Shown: positions 25,787 to 34,446 of the stretch, piece by piece
How positions within the stretch are numbered: the first letter of the stretch is position 1
Layout: every line of letters begins with the position of its first letter
From: QKTW01 sp052161885
GTDB lineage: Bacteria; Bacteroidota; Bacteroidia; Chitinophagales; Chitinophagaceae
Assembly: GCA_052161885.1 (NCBI GenBank)
Contig: CP197396.1
Span: forward strand, 4,464,001 to 4,528,000
Direction of reading: 5' to 3'
DNA length: 64,000 nucleotides
Program-made: the position numbers and the translations under genes
Notes under the pieces: model-generated
What the model was told of the DNA's origin: nothing
Databases searched by the model: none
Seen by the model: the letters and a program-made list of their open reading frames with translations, nothing else

Positions 25787-28171
25787 TTAGCTTTTTTTTG
25801 AAAATAACCCCTTTTTCTTGTTTGGTTTATCATCTTCATAATATCCGTCTCCATACCCGTACCCATATCCATATCCATACCCGTATCCGTATCCATATCC
25901 GTATCCGTATTTTTTATGGTGTTCTACGCCATTAAACAGGATAGCAGTATTCTTCATTTTTCCTTCCTTACTTATGCTGTCGAGCATCCGGATCTGTTCT
26001 TTGATTGTATGCATCTGACGGGTAACAAACAAATTAACTCCGGATAATTTGGCAAGAATAAGTGCGTCTGACACCATACCCACCGGAGCAGTATCGATAA
26101 GGATAATATCAAACATCTCCTGGAGGTCCTCAATCATTTGTTTGGTTTTGGGCAGTAGCAACAGCTCTCCGGGGTTTGGAGGAATAGGGCCGCAATTGGC
26201 AATATAAAGGTTGTCATGCAGACCTGATGGTTTAATCGCTTTATCCAGTCCAACAAGCCCTGCCAGGTAACCACTGATACCGCCCTCGCGGTTCAGATTC
26301 AGGCGTTCGGATATTTTAGGTTTTCTAAGATCAAATTCCATTACGAGTACCCGCTTGCTCGCCAACGCGAGTGTAAGACCGAGGTTCAGTGAAATGAACG
26401 TTTTACCCTCACCGCTAATGCTGGAGGTAACGAGTATGACCTTCTTATTGTCAGCGACAGACATGAACTCAAGATTTGCGCGCACCAGGCGAAACTGTTC
26501 TGCAATGCCGGTACGTACGTGCTCACCTACAACGATATCCGATTTGTTACCGGCTTTACTGATTGAACCGATAAGCGGTACGTCTGTAAGTGATTCGATA
26601 TCCTTTTCATTAGTTACTTTATTATTCAGCAGCTCCCTTGCTATAAGTATACTGAATGGTAACGCAATACCTAATAGCAGTGTAATTAAATAAACAGATT
26701 TCCTTACAGGACTTATAGGGGTTCCGGAGTCATATGGAACCGTAATTATCTTAGACTTATTTGTATTACTATATTCTGTCAGCTCATTTTCTACATTTTT
26801 CTGCTGAAGGTAGAGATACATGCTCTGTGTAACCTCGTAGTTACGTTTTACATCATTAATGTTCCGGTCTATATTAGGCATATTACGCAACCGTGAATTA
26901 TAATCAGCAGCAGTGCGTGATGCCGATTGAAGAGAGAGCTCGATACTATTCTGAGCACGGTCAATGGCGTCTGCAATCCTTTTTCTTGACAAAGCAACAT
27001 CAGCTTGTGCATTTTCAAGCGCCGGTGCATCTTTACCGGCATTGCTACGAAGATTTTCTGTACGCTGAACTGTCAGATTGTATTGGTTTATCATTGCCAT
27101 TAATGTAGGGTCTTCTACCGCAATGCCGGCTACAACCTGTGGGTTGCCACTTAACAGCGCCTGCTTCAACATGCCAAGCGATTGTTTTTTAACAAGCAAC
27201 TGGTTAATATCGTTTTCAGATTTTTCTTTGCCCGATACAAGAGATGTTCCCATTTCTTCCCCGCCAACAATGCCAGATTGTGTCTTAATGTCAACAACCT
27301 TGCTGTCGACACTTTTCAGATTACCCAGCAGTTCATTCAACTTTTGTTTTATGTACTCACGGGTCTTCTGGGCAATACGGTTAGAATTGATCAATTCCTG
27401 TTGTTGATAGATTGAAAGAAGTACAGTCATCATATCAACCCCTCTCCTGGGTAAAATGTCCACATAAGCAAGCTCAATCGTACTTGTACGTCCGTCCCCC
27501 GGAGTGACTTTAAGTTCTCCCAATATTTGGCGTACTGTGGCGCTTCTGGAAGCGATATCAACACCTATATCTGTTTTGAGATATCCTTTATTGGCAAATC
27601 TGGAAGAGTTATACTGGATTTTGAACCGACCATAAGGTTTTTGGATCCAGGTTTCATAAGGGATTCTGTATTTCGTTTTATTCTCTGTAATTTCAAACTG
27701 GCCTTCAACTGTTTGTTTCACTGTCAGATTAGTACCGGTTCCAGTGTATCCTGCAGTATCGAAGACAAAACTGATCGGAGATTCTTCATATATTTCGTTC
27801 TTTTTTACCCGGCCTGTAACCCAGTAATGCACATTAAGATTAAGGGAGTCAACTACTCGGCCTATGATATCCTGTGAGTGAAGTATCAGGATCTCATTGA
27901 AAATTTTTGTCCCTTGGTCTTTTTGTTCGTTGGTAAACTTACCCAATACTTTGTTAGGAATATTGTCGGAATTATCTTCTATCATCAATGTGCTTTTAAT
28001 TGCATATTGAGGATTGACATACCTCAGATACAGGTATCCCGCGCTTATAAATATGGCTGCAGACAATATAAACCAGTACCAACTTGATAAAACAGACGCC
28101 CACAGACGTCTGAAATCAAAATTGTAATTTATTTGCTTTGCAATCCTGTTAGTCAGTTGATTATTATCCAT
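25787..28171 (-). CDS. Wzc-like polysaccharide copolymerase / tyrosine autokinase
   Basis: A 794-residue inner-membrane protein of the PCP-2a type. It has an N-terminal Wzz-like domain with a first helix near residues 28-50, a periplasmic coiled-coil region, a second helix near 490, then a BY-kinase domain. The Walker A SISGEGKT has K590, MEFDLRKP is Walker A' and DIILIDTAP is Walker B. The C-terminus is an extreme tyrosine cluster, (YG)10 at residues 755-774 followed by DGYYEDD and a lysine-rich tail. Such tails are autophosphorylated in trans and dephosphorylated by a partner phosphatase, here the PHP enzyme two genes upstream. It controls assembly or length of the exported glycan. Confidence 0.93.
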   Translation of the reverse strand: MDNNQLTNRIAKQINYNFDFRRLWASVLSSWYWFILSAAIFISAGYLYLRYVNPQYAIKSTLMIEDNSDNIPNKVLGKFTNEQKDQGTKIFNEILILHSQDIIGRVVDSLNLNVHYWVTGRVKKNEIYEESPISFVFDTAGYTGTGTNLTVKQTVEGQFEITENKTKYRIPYETWIQKPYGRFKIQYNSSRFANKGYLKTDIGVDIASRSATVRQILGELKVTPGDGRTSTIELAYVDILPRRGVDMMTVLLSIYQQQELINSNRIAQKTREYIKQKLNELLGNLKSVDSKVVDIKTQSGIVGGEEMGTSLVSGKEKSENDINQLLVKKQSLGMLKQALLSGNPQVVAGIAVEDPTLMAMINQYNLTVQRTENLRSNAGKDAPALENAQADVALSRKRIADAIDRAQNSIELSLQSASRTAADYNSRLRNMPNIDRNINDVKRNYEVTQSMYLYLQQKNVENELTEYSNTNKSKIITVPYDSGTPISPVRKSVYLITLLLGIALPFSILIARELLNNKVTNEKDIESLTDVPLIGSISKAGNKSDIVVGEHVRTGIAEQFRLVRANLEFMSVADNKKVILVTSSISGEGKTFISLNLGLTLALASKRVLVMEFDLRKPKISERLNLNREGGISGYLAGLVGLDKAIKPSGLHDNLYIANCGPIPPNPGELLLLPKTKQMIEDLQEMFDIILIDTAPVGMVSDALILAKLSGVNLFVTRQMHTIKEQIRMLDSISKEGKMKNTAILFNGVEHHKKYGYGYGYGYGYGYGYGYGYGDGYYEDDKPNKKKGLFSKKS
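25850..25909 (-). repeat. Hexanucleotide repeat encoding (YG)10
   Basis: Ten consecutive 6-base units of minus-strand pattern TAYGGR encode ten Tyr-Gly pairs at the end of the kinase. The third bases vary between units, so the array is imperfect at DNA level and perfect at protein level. Confidence 0.9.
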
Positions 28172-28196
28172 TCTGTATAGTAATGCGGTTAGCGTA

Positions 28197-29012
28197 TTAT
28201 TTAGTCAATTGCACGATACCGTATACTGCCAATGCGGTAGACAGTAGCGTAGTGATAGTTGGAAGGTAGAAACGGAGGAAATCATTAGATTCCTGACGAC
28301 GAACTCTGGCCGGTTCTACATATACAATGTCATTTTGCTGCAGATAATAAAACGGGCTTAAAAACACATCTTTACTATTCAGGTTTACGTGTGCGAACTG
28401 GCGCTGATTATTTGTTTCTCTAATAATAGTAACATTGTCCTTACGACCTGTAACAGGAATATCTCCTGCTGCTGCTATCGCATCTATGATACTGATTTTC
28501 TGATTGGGTGCTACAATCGTACCTTGCTTACCCACTTCGCCCAAAACAGTTATGCGATAATTAATAATGCGTACTTCTACAACCGGGTTCTTTACATAGT
28601 TCTGCATTTTTTCAGATAGTAGTTCCTTTGTCTGACGTATAGTTAACCCCGAGATTTTGATCTTACCAAGAACCGGGAAATCAATATTACCATTGACATC
28701 CACCAGGTAGCCTGGCTGTGTGCCACCGGCAGCTGCAGCAGAACCACTGTTAGCTGTTATTGAATAGGCGGTTCCCCCTTCATTAAATATGGCGACAGAT
28801 GCCTTATCTGTCATAGAAGTAATACTGGTCACATTTATAGCGAGGATATCATCCGGCTGAATAATGATGTCTGGCCGGGGCTGCATGCGCTGAACGGAAA
28901 TTGTGGTATCAGTTTTCTGGTTATCCCTGAAATAAATTACTTTTTTAGGTGCAGAACAGGAAGCTACAGCCAATAAACATAATAGGATAATCGTGTTATA
29001 TATCTTTTGCAT
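28197..29012 (-). CDS. Wza-like polysaccharide export lipoprotein
   Basis: A 271-residue outer-membrane polysaccharide export (OPX) protein. The signal peptide ends in LLAVASCSAPKK, a lipobox with Cys19. Then come the poly-export domain (RPDIIIQPDDILAINV) and an SLBB domain (YRITVLGEVGKQGTI). A C-terminal hydrophobic stretch near residue 250 may be a membrane helix. It would form the outer-membrane channel that works with the Wzc-like protein whose gene follows by 25 bases. Confidence 0.92.
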   Translation of the reverse strand: MQKIYNTIILLCLLAVASCSAPKKVIYFRDNQKTDTTISVQRMQPRPDIIIQPDDILAINVTSITSMTDKASVAIFNEGGTAYSITANSGSAAAAGGTQPGYLVDVNGNIDFPVLGKIKISGLTIRQTKELLSEKMQNYVKNPVVEVRIINYRITVLGEVGKQGTIVAPNQKISIIDAIAAAGDIPVTGRKDNVTIIRETNNQRQFAHVNLNSKDVFLSPFYYLQQNDIVYVEPARVRRQESNDFLRFYLPTITTLLSTALAVYGIVQLTK

Positions 29013-29061
29013 GTGTGAGTATATCCGGCAAAAATAATGTAAAACTTTATTCGGATTTGTT

Positions 29062-29823
29062 TTAGTTATTTAACAATTCGGCATTACGGAAGCCGTAATC
29101 CCTGAGATGGTGCACCAGTTCAGGATGCTCCTGTATCATTTTACCCATCTTTTCCATATGCCTGATGTGATGCAGATCTGAACCACAAAAATCATATAGC
29201 TTCATATTCATCAGTTTATCCGCCTGCTCTTTTACCCCGCGACCATAATAACCATATGCGGAAAGAAGATTCATCTGAAGCAGCACACCCCTGTTTTTCA
29301 GGTCTTCATATATCTCAGTACCCTCTTCATACTGGTAGCGTTCGGGGTGGGCAAGTATGGGTTTGTATCCCATTGACTGTATAGAAAAAATAAGATCACT
29401 GAAATTTCGGGGCCATCCTGCCATAGATACCTCTACCAGTACATAGTTATCTCCGAAAGGGATCAGGCCGTGTGGCAGTACCTCTGTCAGAAAATAGTTA
29501 TCGAGGTAATACTCTGCAGATACCTGCAGGTCTATCTGAATACGCTGATCTTCAATAAAACGTTTCAGACTCTGAAATTTAGATAATATATTTTCACGGG
29601 TATTAGGATAAAACTCACCATACACATGGGGGGTGGTAATCAGTTTCTTATATCCTTTTTCTTTAAATTTCCGGATCAGTTCAACACTATCTTCCAATGA
29701 TTGTGAACCATCGTCAATAGCAGGTACCAGGTGACTGTGCATATCACAGCCAAGAAAGGAAAAGTCGATTATTTCCTGCGGCCCGGGTGTATGTTTGGGT
29801 GTTTTCCTGAAGAGTGACCACAT
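29062..29823 (-). CDS. CpsB/CapC-type PHP tyrosine-protein phosphatase
   Basis: A 253-residue PHP-domain phosphatase. FSFLGCDMHSHLVPAIDDGS gives the first metal-binding H-x-H, TTPHVYGEFYPNT the next histidine, LAHPERYQY and GSDLHHIRHM the C-terminal metal ligands. The family is manganese-dependent and dephosphorylates the tyrosine tail of the cognate Wzc/CpsD kinase. It is the first gene of the export operon, under a promoter containing a perfect inverted repeat. Confidence 0.92.
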   Translation of the reverse strand: MWSLFRKTPKHTPGPQEIIDFSFLGCDMHSHLVPAIDDGSQSLEDSVELIRKFKEKGYKKLITTPHVYGEFYPNTRENILSKFQSLKRFIEDQRIQIDLQVSAEYYLDNYFLTEVLPHGLIPFGDNYVLVEVSMAGWPRNFSDLIFSIQSMGYKPILAHPERYQYEEGTEIYEDLKNRGVLLQMNLLSAYGYYGRGVKEQADKLMNMKLYDFCGSDLHHIRHMEKMGKMIQEHPELVHHLRDYGFRNAELLNN

Positions 29824-29884
29824 ATTAATTTGTCCTTGCAGATAGTTGTACGCGAATATCGTTCCAAAAATCAGGTAGCACTAA

Positions 29885-29915
29885 AAAAGGTAATATTATT
29901 GGCATTTCCGCACAA
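29885..29915 (-). promoter_or_regulatory. Promoter of the polysaccharide export operon
   Basis: On the minus strand TTG (29913-29915), a 20-base spacer and TACCTTTT (29885-29892, close to TAnnTTTG) fit a Bacteroidota promoter about 60 bases before the phosphatase gene. The -7 box differs from consensus in its last base. Confidence 0.55.
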
Positions 29916-29923
29916 TAATATTA
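29891..29923. promoter_or_regulatory. Perfect 11-bp inverted repeat overlapping the export promoter
   Basis: TAATATTATTG (29891-29901) and CAATAATATTA (29913-29923) are exact complements separated by 11 bases. The repeat covers the -33 element and the spacer and touches the -7 element, and lies upstream of the likely transcription start. It therefore looks like a DNA operator for a dimeric regulator, not an RNA hairpin. Confidence 0.55.
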
Positions 29924-30011
29924 AACGTTTTTAATACCGCCTTAATGACTATTGCTAAATTAAAGTAAATAATGTGAACGCTTGCCCCGGAGTGTACGTG
30001 ATACAAAGTTT

Positions 30012-30668
30012 TTAAGGAGCAAGTCTTTGTCGCGACCATGTTTTATTGCCCTGATCATATGTAAAGGCTATGCGGTCATGCAGCCTGCTGGCACGCCCCT
30101 GCCAGAATTCCAGGTAATGAGGAATTAGCCGGTAGCCCCCCCAGTTTTCAGGCCTGGGTATATCATCACCGGGAAACTTTTCTGTAAATTGTACAATAGC
30201 ATCTTCAAGTACCTTGCGGTCTGCAATCGGGTGGCTTTGAGGCGAAACCCAGGCACCCAGGCGGCTTCCGGACGGGCGCGACCGGAAATATTGGTCGCTT
30301 TCTGCCGGGCTTACCTTTTCTATAACGCCTTCTATACGCACTTGCCTTTCCAGCTCTTTCCAGAAAAAGACGAGTGCCGCACGCGGATCGGCCGCCAATT
30401 CATGGCCTTTGTCGCTATCGTAATTGGTAAAAAATGTAAATCCTTTGTCATCCAGCCCTTTAAGCAATACGATACGTGCACGGGGTGCTCCCGAAGGCCC
30501 GATCGTAGCCAGGGTCATGGCATTTACCTCACCGGCATTTACAACTTCCGCCTCACCGAACCATTTGTTGAAAAATGCAAGCGGATCCGCACCTGCCGAA
30601 TTTTCATCCAGCTCAGCCAGGAGGTAATCTTTCCGGATATCGGCAATATGTGAACCGACAGATGACAA
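30012..30668 (-). CDS. pdxH: Pyridoxamine 5'-phosphate oxidase
   Basis: A 218-residue FMN-dependent oxidase that makes pyridoxal 5'-phosphate from pyridoxine or pyridoxamine phosphate. IADIRKDYLLAELDE, ARIVLLKGLDDKGFTFFTNYDS (FMN-binding) and the C-terminal ENWGGYRLIPHYLEFWQGRASRLHDR signature are all there. The start appears to be a TTG at 30668: the in-frame stop of the small upstream gene lies just before it and no ATG is available. It is probably cotranscribed with that 46-residue gene. Confidence 0.94.
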   Translation of the reverse strand: MSSVGSHIADIRKDYLLAELDENSAGADPLAFFNKWFGEAEVVNAGEVNAMTLATIGPSGAPRARIVLLKGLDDKGFTFFTNYDSDKGHELAADPRAALVFFWKELERQVRIEGVIEKVSPAESDQYFRSRPSGSRLGAWVSPQSHPIADRKVLEDAIVQFTEKFPGDDIPRPENWGGYRLIPHYLEFWQGRASRLHDRIAFTYDQGNKTWSRQRLAP

Positions 30669-30676
30669 ATTGAAAA

Positions 30677-30817
30677 TTATTTAGAAGAACCGCCGAGATA
30701 TTTAGCCATAACATATACCAGTTCTACAAAAAGCAGCAGGCCAAACACCCATGCCAGTACAGGGCCTACATTCTGGTTTACATTATCATAAAAAGCGTTC
30801 AATAATACAGTAGTCAT
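30677..30817 (-). CDS. 46-residue single-helix membrane protein
   Basis: A 46-residue protein starting at the ATG at 30817 (MTTVLLNAFYDNVNQ), with one hydrophobic helix of about 20 residues (VLAWVFGLLLFVELVYVMA) and a short basic tail. A longer in-frame reading to 30937 gives an unlikely N-terminus that would overlap the divergent chrA start. It ends 8 bases before pdxH. I know no function for it. Confidence 0.5.
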   Translation of the reverse strand: MTTVLLNAFYDNVNQNVGPVLAWVFGLLLFVELVYVMAKYLGGSSK

Positions 30818-30887
30818 GATATTAATCAGATTTGCGGGTGCAAGATAGTGCTTTTGGCGACAAAAGAGAATAGGAAGGTTCCAATGA

Positions 30888-32219
30888 ATGCTACTTTGGG
30901 GATCCTTTAAAGACATTATAATCTGTATCATATACAATCACAGCTTCCCGGTTAAAAAATCCGAATTTTGTCCTTACTTTTCGCTGCCAAATCTATGTAA
31001 ACTGATTCTGCAGCGTCACATACCATTTCTGAAAGCGGTGACTTTATATTCTTTTACCGCATTCGGAGGCCCACAGGGCCATATTGGTATGATGGTCAGG
31101 ACCTTTGTACAAAAGCGACATGATGTAACGGAAGAAGAGCTGCTGGAGTACAATGCATTTTGCCAGATGCTGCCCGGGCCGTCTTCCACACAGACGGTTA
31201 CACTTATTGCCTACAAAAGAGGGGGAGTGCCGTTGGCTGTGCTGGCGTTACTCATATGGATATTGCCGGCCACCATATTGATGGGCGCTTTTTCTTTTCT
31301 TATTCACTATTTTGATGTAAAAGATATTCAGGCCAGCGTATTTTCTTACATACAGCCTATGTCGGTAGGCTTTGTGTGCTATGCTGCCGCCCGGATGATG
31401 CAGACAAGTATCCGGCATCTGGCTACATGGGCTATAATGATCGGGAGCTTGCTGGTAACGGTGTTGGTACGCTCTCCATGGGTGTTTCCTATATTACTTG
31501 TAATTGCCGGCACCATCAGCAATTTCAGTAATAAACGTATCCCTGACAGGCAGTACAAACCACGTCCGGTAAAATGGCTCAACCTGTGGCTGTTTTTCCT
31601 GCTGTTTTCAATAGCGGCTATCGTCAGTGAGCGGGCACGAACGCAACATTGGGAGCATGGCCGTATTTTCAACCTGTTTGAAAACTTTTACCGTTTCGGA
31701 AGTATTGTTTTTGGCGGCGGACAGGCATTGTTGCCCATGATGTTGTACCAGTTTGTGTCCTGGCCTGTTGCCAGGCATAAAGCGGCCTGGATGTCTGCAG
31801 AAACGCTGCTTACCGGCTTTGGTATGGTCAATGCCGTACCCGGCCCGGTTTTTTCTGTATGTTCGTTTGTGGGAGGAATGGCGTTGAGCCAATATGGCCC
31901 GTGCTGGCAGATTGCCGGTTGTATTACAGCTACTATCGCGGTTTTCCTGCCCAGTACATTATTACTTTTCTTTCTTTTCCCGCTTTACCAGAATCTGAAA
32001 CAGCATGTGGTTATTTTTCGCGCACTGGAGGGTATCAACGCAGCCATAGTGGGCATTATATGGGCATCCGGCATTGTTTTGTTTCAGTCCATTACCCCCA
32101 TCAGCTGGATAAATCTTATGGTAGTAATCACTACTTTCTGTATCCTGTTCTTTACAAAAATCCCATCGCCATTTATTGTTGCATTCTGGCTGCTGCTGGG
32201 GTGGCTGCTTCATTTGTAG
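30888..32219 (+). CDS. chrA: Chromate transporter
   Basis: A CHR-family membrane transporter with both homologous halves in one chain. FTAFGGPQGHIGMMV and NAFCQMLPGPSSTQT mark the first half, FGSIVFGGGQALLPMM and GFGMVNAVPGPVFS the second. Such proteins export chromate; in many bacteria the true substrate is unknown. Homology clearly begins near RHIPFLKAVTLYS (about 31011). The only in-frame ATG is at 30888, and a promoter-like TACTTTTC box near 30975 lies inside that extension. The true start may therefore be a non-ATG codon between about 30984 and 31038. Confidence 0.88.
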   Translation: MLLWGSFKDIIICIIYNHSFPVKKSEFCPYFSLPNLCKLILQRHIPFLKAVTLYSFTAFGGPQGHIGMMVRTFVQKRHDVTEEELLEYNAFCQMLPGPSSTQTVTLIAYKRGGVPLAVLALLIWILPATILMGAFSFLIHYFDVKDIQASVFSYIQPMSVGFVCYAAARMMQTSIRHLATWAIMIGSLLVTVLVRSPWVFPILLVIAGTISNFSNKRIPDRQYKPRPVKWLNLWLFFLLFSIAAIVSERARTQHWEHGRIFNLFENFYRFGSIVFGGGQALLPMMLYQFVSWPVARHKAAWMSAETLLTGFGMVNAVPGPVFSVCSFVGGMALSQYGPCWQIAGCITATIAVFLPSTLLLFFLFPLYQNLKQHVVIFRALEGINAAIVGIIWASGIVLFQSITPISWINLMVVITTFCILFFTKIPSPFIVAFWLLLGWLLHL

Positions 32220-32259
32220 TGAACAACAGCTCGTAGATTTAAAAAACTTACCTACAGGA

Positions 32260-32290
32260 GCATTAGCTAGCGCACATCAGCTAATTTAAT
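32260..32290. repeat. ATTAGCTAA-word element between chrA and the Sco1-like gene
   Basis: ATTAGCT (32262-32268) pairs with AGCTAAT (32279-32285) over a 10-base loop, between two convergent genes. The words CATTAGCTA and CACATCAGCTAAT recur in other intergenic gaps of this window. Confidence 0.55.
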
Positions 32291-32293
32291 AAC

Positions 32294-32926
32294 CTACTCT
32301 TTTTCATCCAGTACAACCTTTGCATCGCCGATAAGCTGGTTTACAGAACCCATATCGGTACCGTCGTAGCTGCCACGGATACGGCCGCCGCGGTCTACCA
32401 GTACAAAACGGTTGGTGTGAATGAAATCGCTCTGTATATCTGCAGTTGCCGTATCATCTACAGCTGTTACGAGATAGCTATTACGTGCACGTTCGTACAA
32501 TTCTTTTTTGTCGCCTGTGAGGAATTGCCACTGAGCCGGATCAGCATCAAAGCGGAGACTGTATTCTTTCATAGCTCCTACAGTATCTTTCAGCGGATCT
32601 ACGGTATGAGAGAGGATCATAAAGTCCTTTTTGCCGCGGAATGCCTGGTATACATGGGTCATGTTCTCATTCATCTTCGGGCAAATGCCTTTGCAGGTGG
32701 TAAAGAAATATTCCACTACAAATACTTTCCCGGTAACATCTTTTTGTGTAACGGTTTTGCCATCCTGGTTGGTAAAAGAAAAAGGCTCAATTGTATGCCC
32801 CGGGTTACCCAGCACCGGAAGTGTTTTCGGAGTTTCACGGGTGGCTTTATAATAATAGGCCATGAATGCTGCACTCAGCAGGATAAAAAATACGAGCAGG
32901 AAAAGGCCTGTTTTTTTCTTTTGCAT
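32294..32926 (-). CDS. Sco1/SenC/PrrC family copper-binding thioredoxin-like protein
   Basis: A 210-residue membrane-anchored protein. An N-terminal helix (residues 6-24) is followed by a thioredoxin-fold domain with the Sco copper motif C-x3-C (CKGICPKM) and the distal histidine in IHTNRFVLVD. Family members deliver copper to the CuA site of cytochrome c oxidase or act as thiol-disulfide redox proteins in the periplasm. No oxidase gene is adjacent, so the target is not shown. It has its own promoter box 78 bases after the response regulator gene. Confidence 0.9.
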   Translation of the reverse strand: MQKKKTGLFLLVFFILLSAAFMAYYYKATRETPKTLPVLGNPGHTIEPFSFTNQDGKTVTQKDVTGKVFVVEYFFTTCKGICPKMNENMTHVYQAFRGKKDFMILSHTVDPLKDTVGAMKEYSLRFDADPAQWQFLTGDKKELYERARNSYLVTAVDDTATADIQSDFIHTNRFVLVDRGGRIRGSYDGTDMGSVNQLIGDAKVVLDEKE

Positions 32927-32948
32927 ACAAAGAAGGTTATTGCGGCCG

Positions 32949-32956
32949 CAAAGTTA
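32949..32956 (-). promoter_or_regulatory. Promoter -7 element of the Sco1-like gene
   Basis: The minus strand reads TAACTTTG, an exact TAnnTTTG, 22 bases before the ATG. No clear -33 TTTG is visible. Confidence 0.45.
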
Positions 32957-33004
32957 GTGCATAGCTGCTTGCAGTGTTCTATGTATGTTAAGAATATATG
33001 AACA

Positions 33005-34339
33005 CTATCCTTCTATCCTGTATTGCGACATTTTATAATACAGGGTTTTGCGGTCTATATGTAACATCCTGGCTGCTTTTGACTTGTTGTATTTTACCTC
33101 TTCGAGCGTTTTTATGATCATTTCTTTTTCATTTGCAGCTTTCAGCATCTTCAGATCATGCGTGCCCCGGCGCCCTGTGTGTGCCTGTATCATTTCCTGT
33201 GGCAGGGCAGATAGGGTAATTACCGGTTTTTCGGTGAGGAGCACAGCTCTTTTGATAATATTTCTCAATTCCCGGAGGTTACCGGGCCAGTCATATGCAT
33301 GGAATAGTTTTTTAACAGGCTCGGCAACACCTGTAATGTTTTTATGCAGTTCTGCAGCAGACTGCTGTATGAAGTAGTTGATAAATATGTCGAGGTCGGC
33401 AATGCGCTCACGTAAAGCTGGTACTTTTATTTTAAACTCGTTGATGCGGTGATACAGATCCTGGCGGAAAGTGCTGTTGCCTACAGAGTTCAGCAGATCA
33501 TCATTTGTTGCAGTGATAATACGTACATCAACTTTTATCTGCCGGTTGCTGCCTGCCGGTTGTATGATGCGTTCCTGCAATGCCCGCAGCAATTTTACCT
33601 GTACTTCATAGCTTAGGTTGCCTACTTCGTCCAGGAAGATAGTGCCGCCATTAGCCGCAAAAAACTGTCCTTCGCGGTCCTGCAATGCACCGGTGAATGC
33701 ACCTTTTACATGGCCAAACAACTCGCTATAGGCAAGCTCTGCAGTAAGCGCGCCACAGTCTACTGCGATGAAAGGCCCGTCAGCTCTCCTGCTTAGCTGG
33801 TGTATGGTGCGTGCTATGTGTTCCTTACCCGTACCGCTTTCTCCCTGTATGAGCACCGACATATCTGTGGGCGCTACCAGCCGTATGTGGCTGTAAAGTT
33901 CGTGGGCAGCTTCGCTGGTGCCCTCAATAAAAGATGTTGCAGATTGTTTTGTTGCTGACGGAACAACCTGTGTCTGGTCGCTCCGGGAATGTGCATCCTG
34001 TATGATCATCAGCAGCTCCTCAGGGTTTACCGGTTTGGTAATGTAATCGAAGGCTCCTGAACGCATTGCTTTTACAGCAGTGCGTATATCGTGAAAGCTC
34101 GTCATGATAATGGCAGGGATGTGTGCAGACAGGAAAGAGGGCGTTTGCAGGATGTCCATGGCTGTACCATCCGGCAGTCGGTAATCAAGCAACAGCAGAT
34201 CGTATTTATTTTGGCTCAATGCTGTTATACCATCCCTGATCTTTGCAGCAGAAAAGATCGTATGACCGTTTTTTTTCAGAAACCCTTCCAGTATCTGTGT
34301 GAATGTAAGATCGTCCTCTACCAGTAATATATGTGCCAT
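33005..34339 (-). CDS. Sigma-54-dependent response regulator (NtrC family)
   Basis: A 444-residue transcriptional activator. The receiver domain (1-120) has the phospho-acceptor D52 in LLLDYRLPDG and the TSFHD threonine/serine region. The AAA+ domain (about 140-380) has Walker A GESGTGKE and the sigma-54 contact loop GAFTGA. The C-terminal Fis-type helix-turn-helix includes NKSKAARMLHIDRKTLYYKM. It should activate sigma-54 promoters when phosphorylated. A hybrid kinase with Hpt domain lies two genes upstream on the same strand and is the obvious candidate partner, by position only. Confidence 0.93.
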   Translation of the reverse strand: MAHILLVEDDLTFTQILEGFLKKNGHTIFSAAKIRDGITALSQNKYDLLLLDYRLPDGTAMDILQTPSFLSAHIPAIIMTSFHDIRTAVKAMRSGAFDYITKPVNPEELLMIIQDAHSRSDQTQVVPSATKQSATSFIEGTSEAAHELYSHIRLVAPTDMSVLIQGESGTGKEHIARTIHQLSRRADGPFIAVDCGALTAELAYSELFGHVKGAFTGALQDREGQFFAANGGTIFLDEVGNLSYEVQVKLLRALQERIIQPAGSNRQIKVDVRIITATNDDLLNSVGNSTFRQDLYHRINEFKIKVPALRERIADLDIFINYFIQQSAAELHKNITGVAEPVKKLFHAYDWPGNLRELRNIIKRAVLLTEKPVITLSALPQEMIQAHTGRRGTHDLKMLKAANEKEMIIKTLEEVKYNKSKAARMLHIDRKTLYYKMSQYRIEG

Positions 34340-34376
34340 GAGGAAGGTTGTTTTGTTCTCTAAAATTAACTCATAA

Positions 34377-34406
34377 CAGAAAAAGGGAAGCAGTAAACTG
34401 CTCCCC
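34377..34406 (-). terminator. Terminator after the PepSY-like gene
   Basis: On the minus strand GGGGAGCAG pairs with CTGCTTCCC (34385-34406, one G-U pair, TTTA loop) and is followed by TTTTTCTG. It separates the secreted protein gene from the response regulator gene. Confidence 0.75.
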
Positions 34407-34446
34407 CGGCAAAAAACTTTAACAAGCCGAAAGAAAACTCAGAGGC

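Noticed and set aside
25850..25909. Short tandem repeat considered as a CRISPR or intergenic satellite
   Set aside because: The units are 6 bases, contiguous, without spacers, and lie in frame at the end of the kinase gene, encoding (YG)10.
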